A stretch of DNA of 64,000 bases from Melitaea cinxia (Eukaryota; Arthropoda; Insecta; Lepidoptera; Nymphalidae), in the NCBI RefSeq assembly GCF_905220565.1, contig NC_059406.1, positions 3,234,001 to 3,298,000 on the forward strand, in the 5' to 3' direction. Of this stretch, positions 1-12,900 are shown piece after piece. Made by a program: the position numbers and the translations under genes. Position 1 is the first letter of the stretch; each line of letters starts with the position of its first letter. The notes beneath the pieces are model-generated. The model saw only the letters and a program-made list of their open reading frames with translations, did no database searches and was not told where the DNA came from.

Positions 1-27
1 TCGCACCGCTACACCAAAGCCGTTGTC
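1..27 (-). repeat. SINE head fragment at window edge
   Basis: Read on the minus strand this matches the tRNA-like head (GGTGTAGCGGTGCGA type) of the SINEs at 6581, 19796 and 38171. It is cut by the window edge. Confidence 0.5.
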
Positions 28-180
28 ATTATCTATTTAGTGATAGCGATATATTTATAAACAATTTCCCTTAAAATTTAAAAATTAAGTTCTAATTTCT
101 ACTTCTGTGTTTTTAAAATGGAACTATTATCTTTTAAAATATTTTGCACAACTTCCACTTTCTTCATGCCTAAATATCAT

Positions 181-498
181 AATTGTGTTTGCTCGAAAAC
201 GAAAAAAAAACCGACTTTAATTACATCGACAAGAAATACAACCTACGTAGACGAAGAAAATTAACAAGCGCCACTAGTCGTCACTACGATTTTCGAGGGT
301 TTTCCTCGATTTCTCTGGGATCCCATCATCAGATCCTGGTTTCCTTATCATGGTACCACACTTGGGATATCTCTTATCCAACAAAAAAAGAATTATCAAT
401 ATCGGTTCATAAACGACAAAGTTATCCTCGAACATACATTTAAAAAAATATACGGTCGAACTGAGTAACCTACTCCTTTCTTGAAGTCTGTTTGTTAA
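181..498 (-). mobile_element. ACCGACTTC-family MITE copy
   Basis: The ends carry inverted ACCGACTT / GAAGTCTG motifs. The inside has the family core (GGGATCCCATCATCAGATCC, GGTACCA, ATCGGTTCATAAACGA). The same core recurs at about 5.2, 12.6, 39.4, 51.7 and 55.8 kb. There is no coding capacity; reading frames here are repeat sequence. Confidence 0.7.
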
Positions 499-644
499 AA
501 GGCAATTAATAAATCGTAATAAAAAAAAAAAAAAAAATATTGGTAAATATGGTAAATTAACATTATTGAAATTAATCTAAAATTAAATATTATTATCAAT
601 AATTTAAGAATAACGTTAGTATTCTGCGCTCCTTCTCTATACCC

Positions 645-806
645 CCCGGTCCCAGTTGTTATCATGTTACCTGATAGCGATCGTTATTCATAGTAAGAAA
701 TATATCCGCCAACCCGCAGCGTGGTGGATTAAGCTCTCTGATCCTTCTCCTACACGGGGAAAGAGGCCTATGCTCAGTAGTGGGATATTACAGGCTGAAG
801 CGAATA
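645..806 (+). mobile_element. SINE, 3' part
   Basis: This is the body and tail of the main tRNA-derived SINE: CCTGATAGCGATCGTTA, then CCGCCAACCCGCAG, then GGGGAAAGAGGCCTATGC and GGGATATTACAGGCTGAAGC. The tRNA-like head is missing. Confidence 0.75.
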
Positions 807-2056
807 CTCCTTCTCTATATAAAATATAAGTGTGTGAAATTTCATACTCCGCCGTCCGCGCAATTTTTGTTAAAAGGAGTACAAAGTTTTTGCTTCACGT
901 ATTATAATATATATAGATAAATGAAAAATACGTAATTCCACAATTAATCGAATTAACAAAACGTTTACATTCGTCTTAACAAACTGAGACGAAAACGTTT
1001 CGTCGTGGAACGTAGACGATTAAATATTAACCGACGAATTAACTCCGCCTTCGCTCGTCGACACCAATTAAGCGAACAAAGTAGCAAAGTAAATAACCAG
1101 TTCGAATTAATTTTGTAGCTCAATGCTTTGGGTACGTACTCGTAGTTTGTTCTATGACTGTTGTACGATGTATGACTTATTTATTAACTTCGCTTAGTAC
1201 TATTGTCGATTGTCGTCTTTGTATTTAAATTTAGGGTATTAGGGATGATTTGTTTAAATAGTTAGTGAATCTTGAATCGAGAACGTTCTTTGAATAAATT
1301 AAAATATGTGTGTCTATAGTGTATATTTTTGTTAGAGAAAATTGGGCTTGAAGGACCAAAAAATTAAAAAAAAATCGTTTTCATATCGTTCACGGTTAAT
1401 TTCATGGAAAACAATCGTTATTTATGTTAGGTATACCATTCACTTAAGCAAGGTGACGAATTCTAGCTTTTCCTATGTAAAGATGAAGTCTCTCTGTAGT
1501 AGGACATTTGCAGGTTAACTCAGCTCATAATGGCGACAATTTTATTTATTCAAACTCTTCAAAAGAAAACATAACTCGATTCACTGTATATTTAAATTCA
1601 AACTTATTAAAAAATATTTATTTTAAAATAATAAAATAAGTTATTACAGGTTGCGTTTAAATATAAAGATATATTTAATCATCTCTAATCCATTGAAGTG
1701 TATCGGATCACTTCAAAACATACTTAATATAAAATTCTAAAAGCTGAACCCTAAACTATCTAACAAACAACGGAGCGTAACAATTGGAGCAGGAGGAACC
1801 AACTGGTCTTGCAGATTAAATAGTATTTTGGTGTGTTAGATATCTCAAAGGAACACTTCTATTCGATGCTTGTAAACTTATAGGATTTTAGTAGGGAGCC
1901 CATAATGTAAAACTTACAGATTTTTTAAATGGTTAAATAATATTATAAAGAAGACTGACTAAGAAGATTTGATAAATAAATTCAATGAAACGGAAAGTAT
2001 TTCTTCACAAATAATTAAAAAGTTATTAATTATACCTTTCGAATTATAAATGACTT
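807..2056. other. Intergenic, no gene seen
   Basis: AT-rich sequence. A short stretch at about 835-900 recurs inverted at about 51470-51560, so it is a dispersed repeat. A GC-richer patch at 960-1090 (many CGTCG/CGAATTAA words) could be regulatory, but nothing proves it. Confidence 0.5.
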
Positions 2057-2255
2057 TTAAACTTTACGCACGTTTGACTTGGGGAGAATGCTAGTGTATG
2101 CGCGACGTGAGCGTTATGAAAAGTGTGATCGAGCGAGGCGAACGGAACTTCAGAAGGAGATATAAGTTGGTGAAGATAGAAAGAGAGAGGATTACGTTTC
2201 GTAAGTTTAACTTCAGTCGTGTGGTTTAAAGTAGGTACACTCGTTTTTTCTCTTT
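2057..2255 (+). mobile_element. Dispersed repeat R1 (unclassified)
   Basis: First of at least five copies of a roughly 200-bp repeat running from GACTTGGGGA through AAAAGTGTGATCG and GGCGAACGGA to GTGTGGTTTAAAG. Other copies: 5712-5932 (-), 8838-8998 (+), 41765-41972 (+), 43345-43556 (-). No coding capacity. Confidence 0.65.
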
Positions 2256-4406
2256 TCAAAACCATTCAAATTAAATAATTTAATCAGTCAAATTTTTAAA
2301 TACCTAGTTTGAGTAGGTACTCTTTTTTATTTATAGTTTTATACATGTATGTTACAGTGAACTTTCGCTAAATTTAGTTCCGTAACTTGTTGGTATTTCG
2401 TATCCCATATACGTAAAAAGGACACCGTATAATATTTTATAACAAAATTTTTAGATCCTATTACCAAAATTGTTCTAGAAAACTTCGTATTTTCTTGCTG
2501 TAGCGATTTTTTTTTAACAACCGTAACCGCAGTTACCCTACTCTGAACAGACGAACTCGAGTGTCCCCATAGTTACGGATTATCCGCAGAAATGCGCAGC
2601 GTACTGCCAATGTGGTCGTATTTGTTTGTTATTTGCGGGCACGCTTCAAACACACGGTACAAACGGCTCGGTACAATCAATAAACTGTCAAAATTGCGGT
2701 CTTGATATTTGTTAAATAGTTGTTCCATCATTTAATTTTACGAATTTTTCGTCAAATCCGATTTAAAATTCACCTTGATAAAATAGAGAGAACGTTTTTA
2801 CTATTAAGTAAATTTTGTGTTTCAAGTTGTTACAATATGAAAATTATATTTATGTTTAAGCGGATTATTATTTCAAACAAGCTCATGGTTATTTTTTTAT
2901 TTCTATGTATAAAAAAATATTTGCCTTAATGTGTGTGTGTGTGTGTGTGTGCGTGTGTATGCGTGCGTGTGTGTGAGTGCGTGTGTGTGTGCGTGTATTA
3001 TAATTTTACAATTAAAAAATTACTACGAATAAAAAGATGGATAAAACATTTTTATATCAACAAATTAATAGAAACGAAAATCATAATAATCTGAGACGCG
3101 TATCATATCTGAGCACCCTTCAAACCGATTAGTTCCGATACAAGTGTTACACGCGGTCCTTGGCCCCTCGGTCTTCTCGGTCCATCCCAGAGCAACATAT
3201 GGCTTAGAGGGATTAGGATTACTACTATCTATTTATTGTCAGTTGTACCGTGAAATATAGTTTATTGTTTGAAAATGTGGCAAGTTTTTAATAGGAGCAT
3301 CTTTTTGTGTTATTTTTTCATAAATTTACTTCATCATCATCATCATTGGCCTTAGTCCATCTATTGCAGACGATTTAGACAGGGTCAGACAGACACTGTG
3401 TCGCCTAGGATACTCTTCAGAAAAACGCAGTTTTTTTTTAATTTACTTACTAAGTAGGTATATAAACTTTAAGTATTTAGGAATCACCAAACAAGTACCA
3501 AAATAATAAATGAACGTGAAGAAAAAATCTATGAAAAAAGCATTAAAATAGTTATTACAGATAGTTATATCTATCTATTTGTTTTGATGTATACGTAAGT
3601 AATTTTGAATTGTGTTAAATTTACATTAAATTAATTCAATTATGATTGTATTTTTTATTAATTTCTAAATAGGATTCTTCACCTTGGTCATTTTGAGGCA
3701 TAAAATAAAGTGAGATACATAAAAATTTACAAATTATAAATTCCTATGTAATTGATTTCAATTATTGTAAAAATTAAAAGAAAAATATCTATTTTCTATC
3801 AATTCTACAAATTAATCAATGCGTTCAAATCGATACATTTTAAATAATTAATATTTCACTTGCAAATAAAATTCATAAAAAAAAACTTTGACACTGATAG
3901 AAAAAAAAAAATGTATTCAATACAAATAATTTTAATCGAAAACATTAGCATTCAACGATCATTGTAACTAACATACAACCCTAACATTAACTATTACTAC
4001 TATTGAAATAATTAAAATTGTTTAGGTTGTAGATGCAATCTCAAAATATCCTTCTATAGATAAGTTAAACTCATTCAACCTGCTACACATATTCCAAAAA
4101 AAAACTAAAATAAAACAAAATCACGTGTGTATCAAATTTGTATTCACAAAATTACCACAGAACGCCGTTACGCGACTAAAAGCAACATATGCAATCATTA
4201 CTATAATGTAATGCCATTTAATATAATCAATTTGGACTCGTGGGCCGTCGGCCGGGGTGGCGTAAATTAACTAGTCACACCCCTAATGATCGTCGGCTCG
4301 CTACTGTTAAGGGTTGCAACTTGGTGATTTAGATACGACAAGATTGATAATAAAATGTTGACATATTGTATAATATGCTATCATCAAAAACTAAACTTTT
4401 TAGTTA
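2256..4406. other. Intergenic with simple repeats
   Basis: AT-rich. It contains the GT-rich microsatellite at 2931-2997 and a (CAT)n patch at about 3334-3350 attached to a degraded LINE-like fragment to about 3415. GC-richer non-repeat patches at 2520-2700 and 4225-4320 are possible regulatory sequence upstream of the Fussel gene. No gene seen. Confidence 0.5.
2931..2997. repeat. (GT)n microsatellite
   Basis: An imperfect GT/GC dinucleotide run of 67 bp with scattered A and C interruptions. Confidence 0.95.
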
Positions 4407-4566
4407 TAATGAAACAGCTTTTTCGGATTCTATCGCGGTTTATTAATTTTTTTTTGAATGCCCAACGTTTCGGATACTTTACAGCAACCATGGTAACGGG
4501 AGGACTCTCTTGTCATCGGACATGAGTTAATAAACCGCGATAGAATCCGAAAAAGTTGTTTCATTA
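4407..4566. mobile_element. 160-bp foldback MITE
   Basis: Two 40-bp arms (4407-4446 and 4527-4566) are inverted copies with one mismatch around an 80-bp centre. The centre contains GCCCAACGTTTCGGATACTT and ACCATGGTAACGGGAG. No coding capacity. Confidence 0.85.
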
Positions 4567-5201
4567 CAGGTAATAAGTGGAATTCGTGTAAATATTAGTA
4601 AACATTATAGTATTTTGTTTTGTATTTTGAGGGCGAAATGAAAACAATAAAAACGTTATACAAAATATAAGTTAAGGGGAAAAACTTTTATTGTATATTA
4701 AAATGAGCTGTAGCCGAAATTAGTGTTTAAGTGGAGTGTATATGTTACAGAAGCAGCTTCTCCTTGACGCGATATTAATAATATCTAAAAATGTTTATCT
4801 AACTAATAGTTATCATACTAAATAGTACTAAAATAAATTACATTTATCCATAAGATAAAAGCTAGTAGGTACAAATATAGTTAATTAAACGTTTCTTTAA
4901 GTTGAACATTTAACTTTAAAATGGGCAATCCCCTTTTATTTAGAACGTTGAGCGTCCCTGTTGATTTTTAACATTGGGGGCGACCAAAAATATCAAGTGG
5001 TGATTTATTAGGAACTGACATGTTTTGTTAACTTTTAAATGATGTCTTTTTGAGTGAGCGAGGGTGGATTATGTTGGGTTCTATTTTGATTGTTTTCTCT
5101 TCTTCATTAATATTTAATTCGTAAGAACTTTTTTTGTTTAACAGCATCACAAATTTAAGTACAGATTCAGTGATTCCATTAAGAAAACTCAAAAGCTATT
5201 T
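4567..5201. other. Intergenic, no gene seen
   Basis: AT-rich, with no recognisable exon, RNA gene or repeat family. Confidence 0.45.
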
Positions 5202-5508
5202 AGCCGACTTCAAAAAAGGAAGAGGTTACTCAATTTGACCGTATATATATTTATGTATGTTCGGGGATAACTCCGTCGTTTATGAACCGATTTTAATAAT
5301 TCTTTTTTGATGGAAAGGAGATATCCTAAGTTTGATACCATGATAATCCAGGATCTGATGATGGGATCCTAGAGAAATCGAGAGAAACCCTCGAAAATCG
5401 TAGTGATGAATAAATAGTGCGTTTGTAAATTTTTGTCGTCAACTTACGTTGTACGTTTGTTACGTTGTCGATGTAATTGAAGTCGGTTATTTCATTTGCA
5501 ACCAATTT
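5202..5508 (+). mobile_element. ACCGACTTC-family MITE copy
   Basis: Starts GCCGACTTCAAAAAAGGAAG and ends AATTGAAGTCGGTTATTTC, with the conserved GGATCTGATGATGGGATCC core between. Confidence 0.75.
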
Positions 5509-5711
5509 ATATAATTATTTTATTCCTAAATTATAAGTGGTGGTAAGATCATTCTAAAGTTCACCATCTTAGAACATTTTTCCGAAGAACATTGTTCCTT
5601 AGAACATAGGTACCTACTTAATATTAAAAAATTAAAAAAATATATATTAAATATATTTTCTGTTTTAGGAATTTTATGTTGTACTATCCAAATTTTATAT
5701 TATCACTAACG

Positions 5712-5932
5712 TGAAAAAAAAACGAGTGTGCTTTAGACCACACGAATGAAGTAAAACTTCTTTGTTGCTCCTACAGTAATATACGAAACGTTACTCCCTT
5801 TTTCTATTTTCAATAAATTATATTTCCCTCTCAACTTCCGTTCGCCTCACCCGATCACACTTTTCGTAACGCCCTCATCACGCACTCACCAGCTTACACC
5901 CCAAGTCAAGCGTGCTTAAAGAATTTTTACTT
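5712..5932 (-). mobile_element. Dispersed repeat R1 copy
   Basis: Reverse-orientation copy of the repeat at 2057, with the CGTTCGCCTCACCCGATCAC and TTTCGTAACGCCCTC words. Confidence 0.65.
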
Positions 5933-6580
5933 CAAAAACTTAATTTATAATAACATAAGCGTCACGTTCGTAGAAACACTTGTAAGTATTAAAAGATCAC
6001 AGAAACGGCACATATAAATTGTTTACAAAAGGAATACCGACCCTCGCAGGGGCGTTGCGCCATACATTATCGCCCTTGCCCCAAATATCACCAATTGATA
6101 TTCGATACACTAAATTCACACGCATTATTTGTGTATTTCCATCGCTTTTGTTACAAATCGACAGTTCACTCTGGTTTATTGGCCGGTAAAATATTCTGGT
6201 TCTGGTACAATGGTAATTTCGTTCGCTCGAATTGTATCATTTGTAGTTAATGTGGCTATTTGTTTTAATTGTTATGGTGAAATGCTATTGCAATCTGCAG
6301 TTGTAATGTAGATATCACATGGCTTCATAAGGATCTTTAATGGAAAAAGTGTTGTCACGGCATAAACTATATTGTATATTATAATTAGTAGATAAGTACA
6401 ATTAAAGACACACACATATACGCATATAATGTTATGTAAAGTCTTAAAAATGCAATATATAGAGTACCTACTATAGTATAGGATGATAAAAGTCAAGTCG
6501 AAGCCTAAGCGTAAACATTACACGAATTATGGTAATTAGCTTAGAACGATAGCTCTTTCAAAAGAGTATTGTAATTTTTT
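5933..6580. other. Intergenic, no gene seen
   Basis: AT-rich. A GC-richer patch at 6035-6090 matches nothing I recognise. Confidence 0.4.
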
Positions 6581-6840
6581 ACTGGTGTAGTAGTGCGTGT
6601 GCCATGTACGCGCCTTAACACCGGTGGTTTCCGGGTTCGAGTCCCGTTCGGGAAGAAATGCTTGTACTGTTTGTGTATGGTTGTCTTGTGTTGTCCTTGT
6701 AGATCTCCCCATCGTGCCTCAGAGAGTCCCGGTTGTTATTATATAAACTTGTTAGAGATCGTTACTCATAGAATATATCCGCCAACTCACAGTGAAGCAG
6801 CGTGGTGGATTAAGCTCCAATCTTTCTCCTGCTCATCAAA
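6581..6840 (+). mobile_element. SINE, tRNA-headed, near full length
   Basis: The tRNA-like head has an A-box region (CTGGTGTAGTAGTGCG) and a B box (GGGTTCGAGTCCC). It is followed by the family body (CTCCCCATCGTGCCTC, CCGCCAACTCAC). It ends 121 bp before the first Fussel coding exon. Confidence 0.8.
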
Positions 6841-6961
6841 TCGTATTAAAGTTGTACACAATTAAAACTCATATATTTACAACACACACAAACACACTTA
6901 CACTGCACTGCTGGATCGAATTAACATAAAAATAAATTTAATAATTTCTGCATAAAACAGG

Positions 6962-9900
6962 ATGGAGGCTACAAACTTGGCGCTGCCTCCTCGAGAGACG
7001 TTGAAGCCACGCTCGGAGCACAAAGGTCTAGAAATGAATAGTAAGCCTAACCAAGTAAGTACAATTTACACAGTTAAAAATGTATAATAATACAATGTAT
7101 TGCTTCTTTTATACAAAGTTCATAATTACCATCAGCATATTATCTACCATTTTCTATGTCTATAAAAATATGTTAATTTGATAATTTTTTATCATTTCAT
7201 TTTACTGCAAGTGATTAAACACGACTGTTAAAAAAATCTAAGTTATACCTAATCTCTCAAAAACCTCTCCATCAAAACTGTTCATTGAAGCGTGACACGT
7301 GACAAAAACTTGTCACTATTATACCAATTCCTAATAATTATTCCGATTTCATAATGAAAAACACAATACTTTTTAATTAGATAACGTTTTTATTGAAGAA
7401 AAAAAAAGAATTACTCATTCGTAACTGTTTCCATGTATTGCTGCGAGAAATCTATAGATTATTACATACTCTAGTAGGTACTAACGATCGCGGGTTCGAG
7501 TTCTGTCAGGGCTACTCTGTGAGGATTTCTTAGCTATTTATTCACTAGTGACCCGCTCCGGCTTCGCACGGGTGCAATGCTTATACTAAATATTCTACAG
7601 AATGTCTTTATTTATAGTGTGAAGCTAGCTTATGACATGGTTATTAACATAATAATAACAACATTCAAATATGCGTCGTTAAATTACACGTTGTTACAGA
7701 ATACGTTGAAGAAATAAAGGTTCACTGCTCGTTCCCCGTAGGTGATAGCGTGATAATATGTAGCCTATATGTTGACCCAACTTCTTAATAATATTCATGT
7801 CAAATTTGAAGTAAATCCACGCAATACTTTTTGAGCTTATCCCGGACATATATACAGACAAACAGACAAAAATTCTAAAAACTATATTTTTGGCTTCGGT
7901 ATCAATTGTAGATCACACCCCAAGTATTCTTTTAAAAAAATATTCAATGTACAGTTTTGACTTTCCTACCATTTCATTATATGTATAGATTGTCTCAGAG
8001 ATACAAAGCTGTAAGTATATAGAAAACATATAGTAAAAGTGTATAAAATCTCGATGCAGACTATTTTAGTAACATGTAATATTGTAATACTAAGTCATGT
8101 ATTTTTGGTAACAGGTCGGAACGGTACTACTATATGGCGTCCCTATAGTGTCCCTAGTCATTGAAGGCATCGAACGGCTGTGTCTCGCGCAGATATCGAA
8201 CACTTTGCTGAAGCAGTTCTCCTATAACGAAATACACAACCGACGGGTGGCGTTGGGCATCACCTGCGTTCAGTGTACTCCAGTACAGCTGGAGATACTG
8301 AGAAGAGCTGGTGCGATGCCGGTGTCTTCACGGCGTTGCGGTAAGTTTATTTTTAATAAAGTTTGCCTGATCACTGTTTCATATTTGGTCTAGTAATAAT
8401 AAGTTTCAATACCACAATAGTTTTAAATCAATTAAATCTTCTTTTAATCACTTTTCAATGATATCGTGTGAAGCATAAAATAAACGTTAAATAATGGCGG
8501 GATACGGAAGTGGAAAAACATATTTATTAAAGTAAAACTTCTGTACGCACTTTTAACTGAGGTAGGGCACAGCAGGAATTTCCTGTTCAAAATATGGAGC
8601 AGCCCGACTGGGGTAGTACCTCGACCTTACAGAAGATCACAGCTAAATAATACTGTTTTCAAGCAGTATTGTGTTCCTGTTGGTGAGAAAGGTGACCAGA
8701 GCTCTTGGGGGGATTGGGGATTGGGTCGGCAACGTGCTTGCGATACTTCTGGTGTTGCAGGTGTCTATAAGTTACGGTAATCGCTTACCATCAGGTGAGC
8801 CGTACGCTTGTTTGCCGACCTAGTGACATAAAAAAAACGCACGGTTGATTTGGGGAGTATGCTGGTGAATGCGTGACGAGAGCGTTACGAAAAGTGTGAT
8901 CGGGTGAGGCGAACGTAAATTGAGAGGGAGATATAAGTTAGATGGAGCTAAAGAAGTTTTACTTCAATCGTGTGGTTTAAAGCATACTTGTTTTTATCAT
9001 GTTATAAAGCTTCAAAATGACAATCGCAGTAGGTAAGTCCTGTAGAATCAAAAGTGTCCATACTGTGACTGTGAAAGTTTTGAATCTTATAGGTACAGGT
9101 GCTGTGATTACAGCGCCCTCGTTTTAAAACCTACATTTAATTTACATTGTATACAGCTATTTTTATTTTGTTATTTGTAATTCACAACATTAATGAAGAA
9201 TTATCCATTCAAACGAATGATTAATTTAAGGCTCTTATTGTAAATACTTCACGAGAAAACGTACTTATCTCGCTCCGCTATACCTAATCTTGAGTACTCA
9301 TGTAAAAGCTGTTCTCGGGGGATTACATTCGCTCAACTCCCAGACTTCCCAGTACGAGTGTAAACGCTTATATTAAGTTGTTCTTTAAATTTAAGGCATG
9401 TTATACTATAAATACGTTTCAGCCTGCCTTCCCCATGTAGGAGAAGTATCAGAGCTTAATCCACTACGCTGCTCCAATGCGGGTTGGTGGATACATTCCC
9501 TACTATGAGTAACGATCGCTATCAACTGTACATGATAACAACCGAGACCGACGGCATAACGTGCTCTCCGAGGCACGGTGGGGAGACCCACAAGGACTGC
9601 ACAAACACACAGACCACGGTAAACACCTATATGGCCAATACAAATGTTTGTCATGTGCGGGGATCGAACCCGTAACCGCCAGCGCAACAGGTACAATCCA
9701 TGGCTGTGACCGTTGCGCCAACGCGGCGTCTATACTATAAATAAATATCTTTAAAATAAGCACACGGTCCTCCATGGTCTGTTCCTATGGAGCGCAGGTT
9801 TAGTGCCTGTGTTTTAGGTAACAGCCGACTGATATAGCTACAGTTTTTTTTTTTTTTTGATAAATATATCAATAAAAGATACAAAAAGAAATCATATAGG

Positions 9901-12900
9901 TACATAGTCGTATAAAAAACGAGAAAGGGTTCGTCAAAGGTGTACAAATACATTTTTATTTACGCCTTCAACATTTTAAAAATGTATATTATAGTATCTT
10001 AATAAACAATAATTTACACATAATTTGAGCCATGATAGAGGGAATGCCGTCCGTTCAAATTAAATCAAATAAAACCCACTTCATTTAATTAGGCGATATA
10101 ACTAACGGTATATATAAAATATCATCTATTATCATCCAATAGCCACAAATATTTCAAATGAAATAACCCGTTAGTATTGTAATAAATGTCAAATGATATA
10201 TTATATTTGTTTAAACTTGTGTTAGGTATGATAACCCGTCGGGAAGCGGAGCGTCTTTGCAAGTCGTTCCTAGGCGACAACGCTCCTCCGCGACTACCTG
10301 ACGATTTCGCATTTGCCGTGCACCACGAGTGTGCTTGGGGTTGTCGAGGTGCATTTTTACCAGCCAGGTAATATTTATAGAAGTCAAAATATGTTCACGC
10401 CGTCGCTATAGTATTTAATTTTGTAATATGCATCGATCGTAATGAAAGTACTATTAGAATGAATTTAATATCGCGTAATCTTGTTGTAGTTTGTTAAGTT
10501 TCAGTTTTGAGATTAAGAATGAAATATCTTCCTTCTTAAAAGTCGGTTATAAATGTATATCATACACTTACTGTAGTATTTGATGTACCTAGTGTTATTT
10601 TTAAAAATAATATAAGTGTTTTAATACCATACCTACCTAATAATACATAATTCTTTTCGAATAAATAATTATCGTATTGCATATTTAAAGCCTTAAATAA
10701 TAGATCATAATATAAAATCTGAAAGTTGAATTTCAGCTTTCACTATTATTTTGCTATCTCTTTTTCTTAAAATTATCCGTAAAATACAAATTTAGTATTA
10801 TGTATAAATAAACCGTAGTGATTTCAATCAAAAAGTACAAAATACTTTTTTTTTTATTAGGTACAACTCGTCCCGAGCGAAGTGCATCAAATGCGCGTAT
10901 TGCGGACTTTTCTTCTCTCCAAACAAATTCATATTTCATTCTCACCGCGTCGGACCTGGCGATAAATACGTTCAACCTGACGCCGCAAACTTCAACTCAT
11001 GGAGGCGACACATGAAGCTCAGTGGAAGTCCTCCCGTTGAGGTGGTTCACGCCTGGGAAGATGTCAAAGCTATGTTCAATGGTGGTACTAGGAAAAGAAT
11101 GCTGTCTGCTGCTAGGTGAGGGATATGCTTTTTTTTAGCCATTAGACATTTAGATTAGTGAATAAGCCGGTGGGTTGTATGCTATTAAGAAATAGGGTCA
11201 CAAGAAGGCCGGGTATTATATGTCGATGAAGAAGAGTATGAAGATTATGATCCAGAGAATTATCATCTCCATAGGAAGGGAGTAAGCTTTCAGAGTTCTT
11301 GTAGAAATTAGTAGTGGAACTAAGTTATCCCTTAGTTGCCTCTTATGACACCCACAAGAAGAGAGGGGGTGGCTATATTCTTTACTGCTCTAATCACACA
11401 GTGAAATTTACAAAATATCACATGAGTTAATACATGTTTTTTTATTTAAGAGACAGTCACTTTATTAAGTTCGGTTTAAAATTGTGCCTCAGAAGGGTCC
11501 CAATTCGCAGGCCGGAAGTGGAACCTGAGGCCAAGCGCGCGGCCGCCAGTCCGCCAGCACACACGCCAGTGCCAAGACTGGCGGATTATGTATGGGGAGC
11601 GAGGCTTCCCTTACCATACGCCTTGCCATGGCTGAAACCAACTTTGTGGTCACCTGGTAAGTATTGTAGTAATTGTAGAAAATCTCAAAAAACTTTACGA
11701 CACAAACCACAGTAAGACTATAAAAAATATTCATCTTTTAGTTTTAAGTAACACATTTGTAATTATAAATAAATTAGAAAATCAAGATATTATCAAAACG
11801 TGAAAATCATGGATAAATAATACTGCTCTGAAGCAGTGTTGTGTTCCTGTGGTGAGTAAGATGACCACAGCTCCTGGGGAAGGTCGGGGAAAAGGTCGGC
11901 AAAGCGCTTGCGATGCTTCTGGTGTTGCAGGACTCTAAACGTCATAGTTTTACTTTTTTTTTTCTTATTACATCTATATAAACTGACATGGAATTTATCT
12001 TTTTATTGCTTTTTATTATTTGTTTAATTTCGACTGAATCTTAATTCTACTATTATTATTTATTTTATTTTATTTTTTCTGTTTTTTCTTTGGTTTGTTT
12101 TTATGCTTATTATTATGATCAATTTATTAATCTAACTTGTTATTGTACGTTATTTTTTTTTTTTTGGAATGTTAATTAATGTGACTAATTTGAAATGTTA
12201 ATTAGTGTAAGTGGTAAATCCGTACTGATTAATAAATAAATAAATAAATAATAAATAAATAGTAACCGTTTACCATCAAGTATGCCGTACGCTTGTATGC
12301 CGACCTAGTCGTATAAAAATAAGTATAATGCAAAACATTCCTATAAGCCTGTTGTACTGTACAGCTGTGTAGCTGTACCTGTTACATTTTTTCCAAGGCT
12401 AGACGAAAACTAGGATAGTCTGCTTCTGATTGTACCTAAATCTATGACTACATTGACATATAACGTTATCGTAGGCGCATTAACTGCCTTAAGTGGCGTC
12501 GGAGCTATTGAGGAACCCCGTGCCTTCCGTCCAGTGCGCTCACATCGTCTCGAATCGCCACAAATTTCGCCCGTAGTTTCACCATCAAGATCACCTAACA
12601 GGTAATTTGAAAATTGATATATATATATATGTAGGTTCGGGGATAAATCCGTCGCTTATGAACCTATTTTGATAATTCTTTGTTGTTTTGTTGGAAAGGA
12701 GATATCCCTAGTTTGGTACCATGATAAGAAAACCAGGATCTGATGATGGGATCCTAGAGAAATTGAGGGAAACCGCATAACTTTTTACTGGGTGTACCGA
12801 TTTTGATGATTTTTAATTTAATCGAAAGTCGATGTTTATCATTTGGTCACATTTAAATTTCATTGAGATCTGATTACAACTTTTTGAGTTATCCCTAGTA

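Noticed and set aside
11489..11734. 81-codon minus-strand frame
   Set aside because: Antisense shadow of Fussel exon 5.
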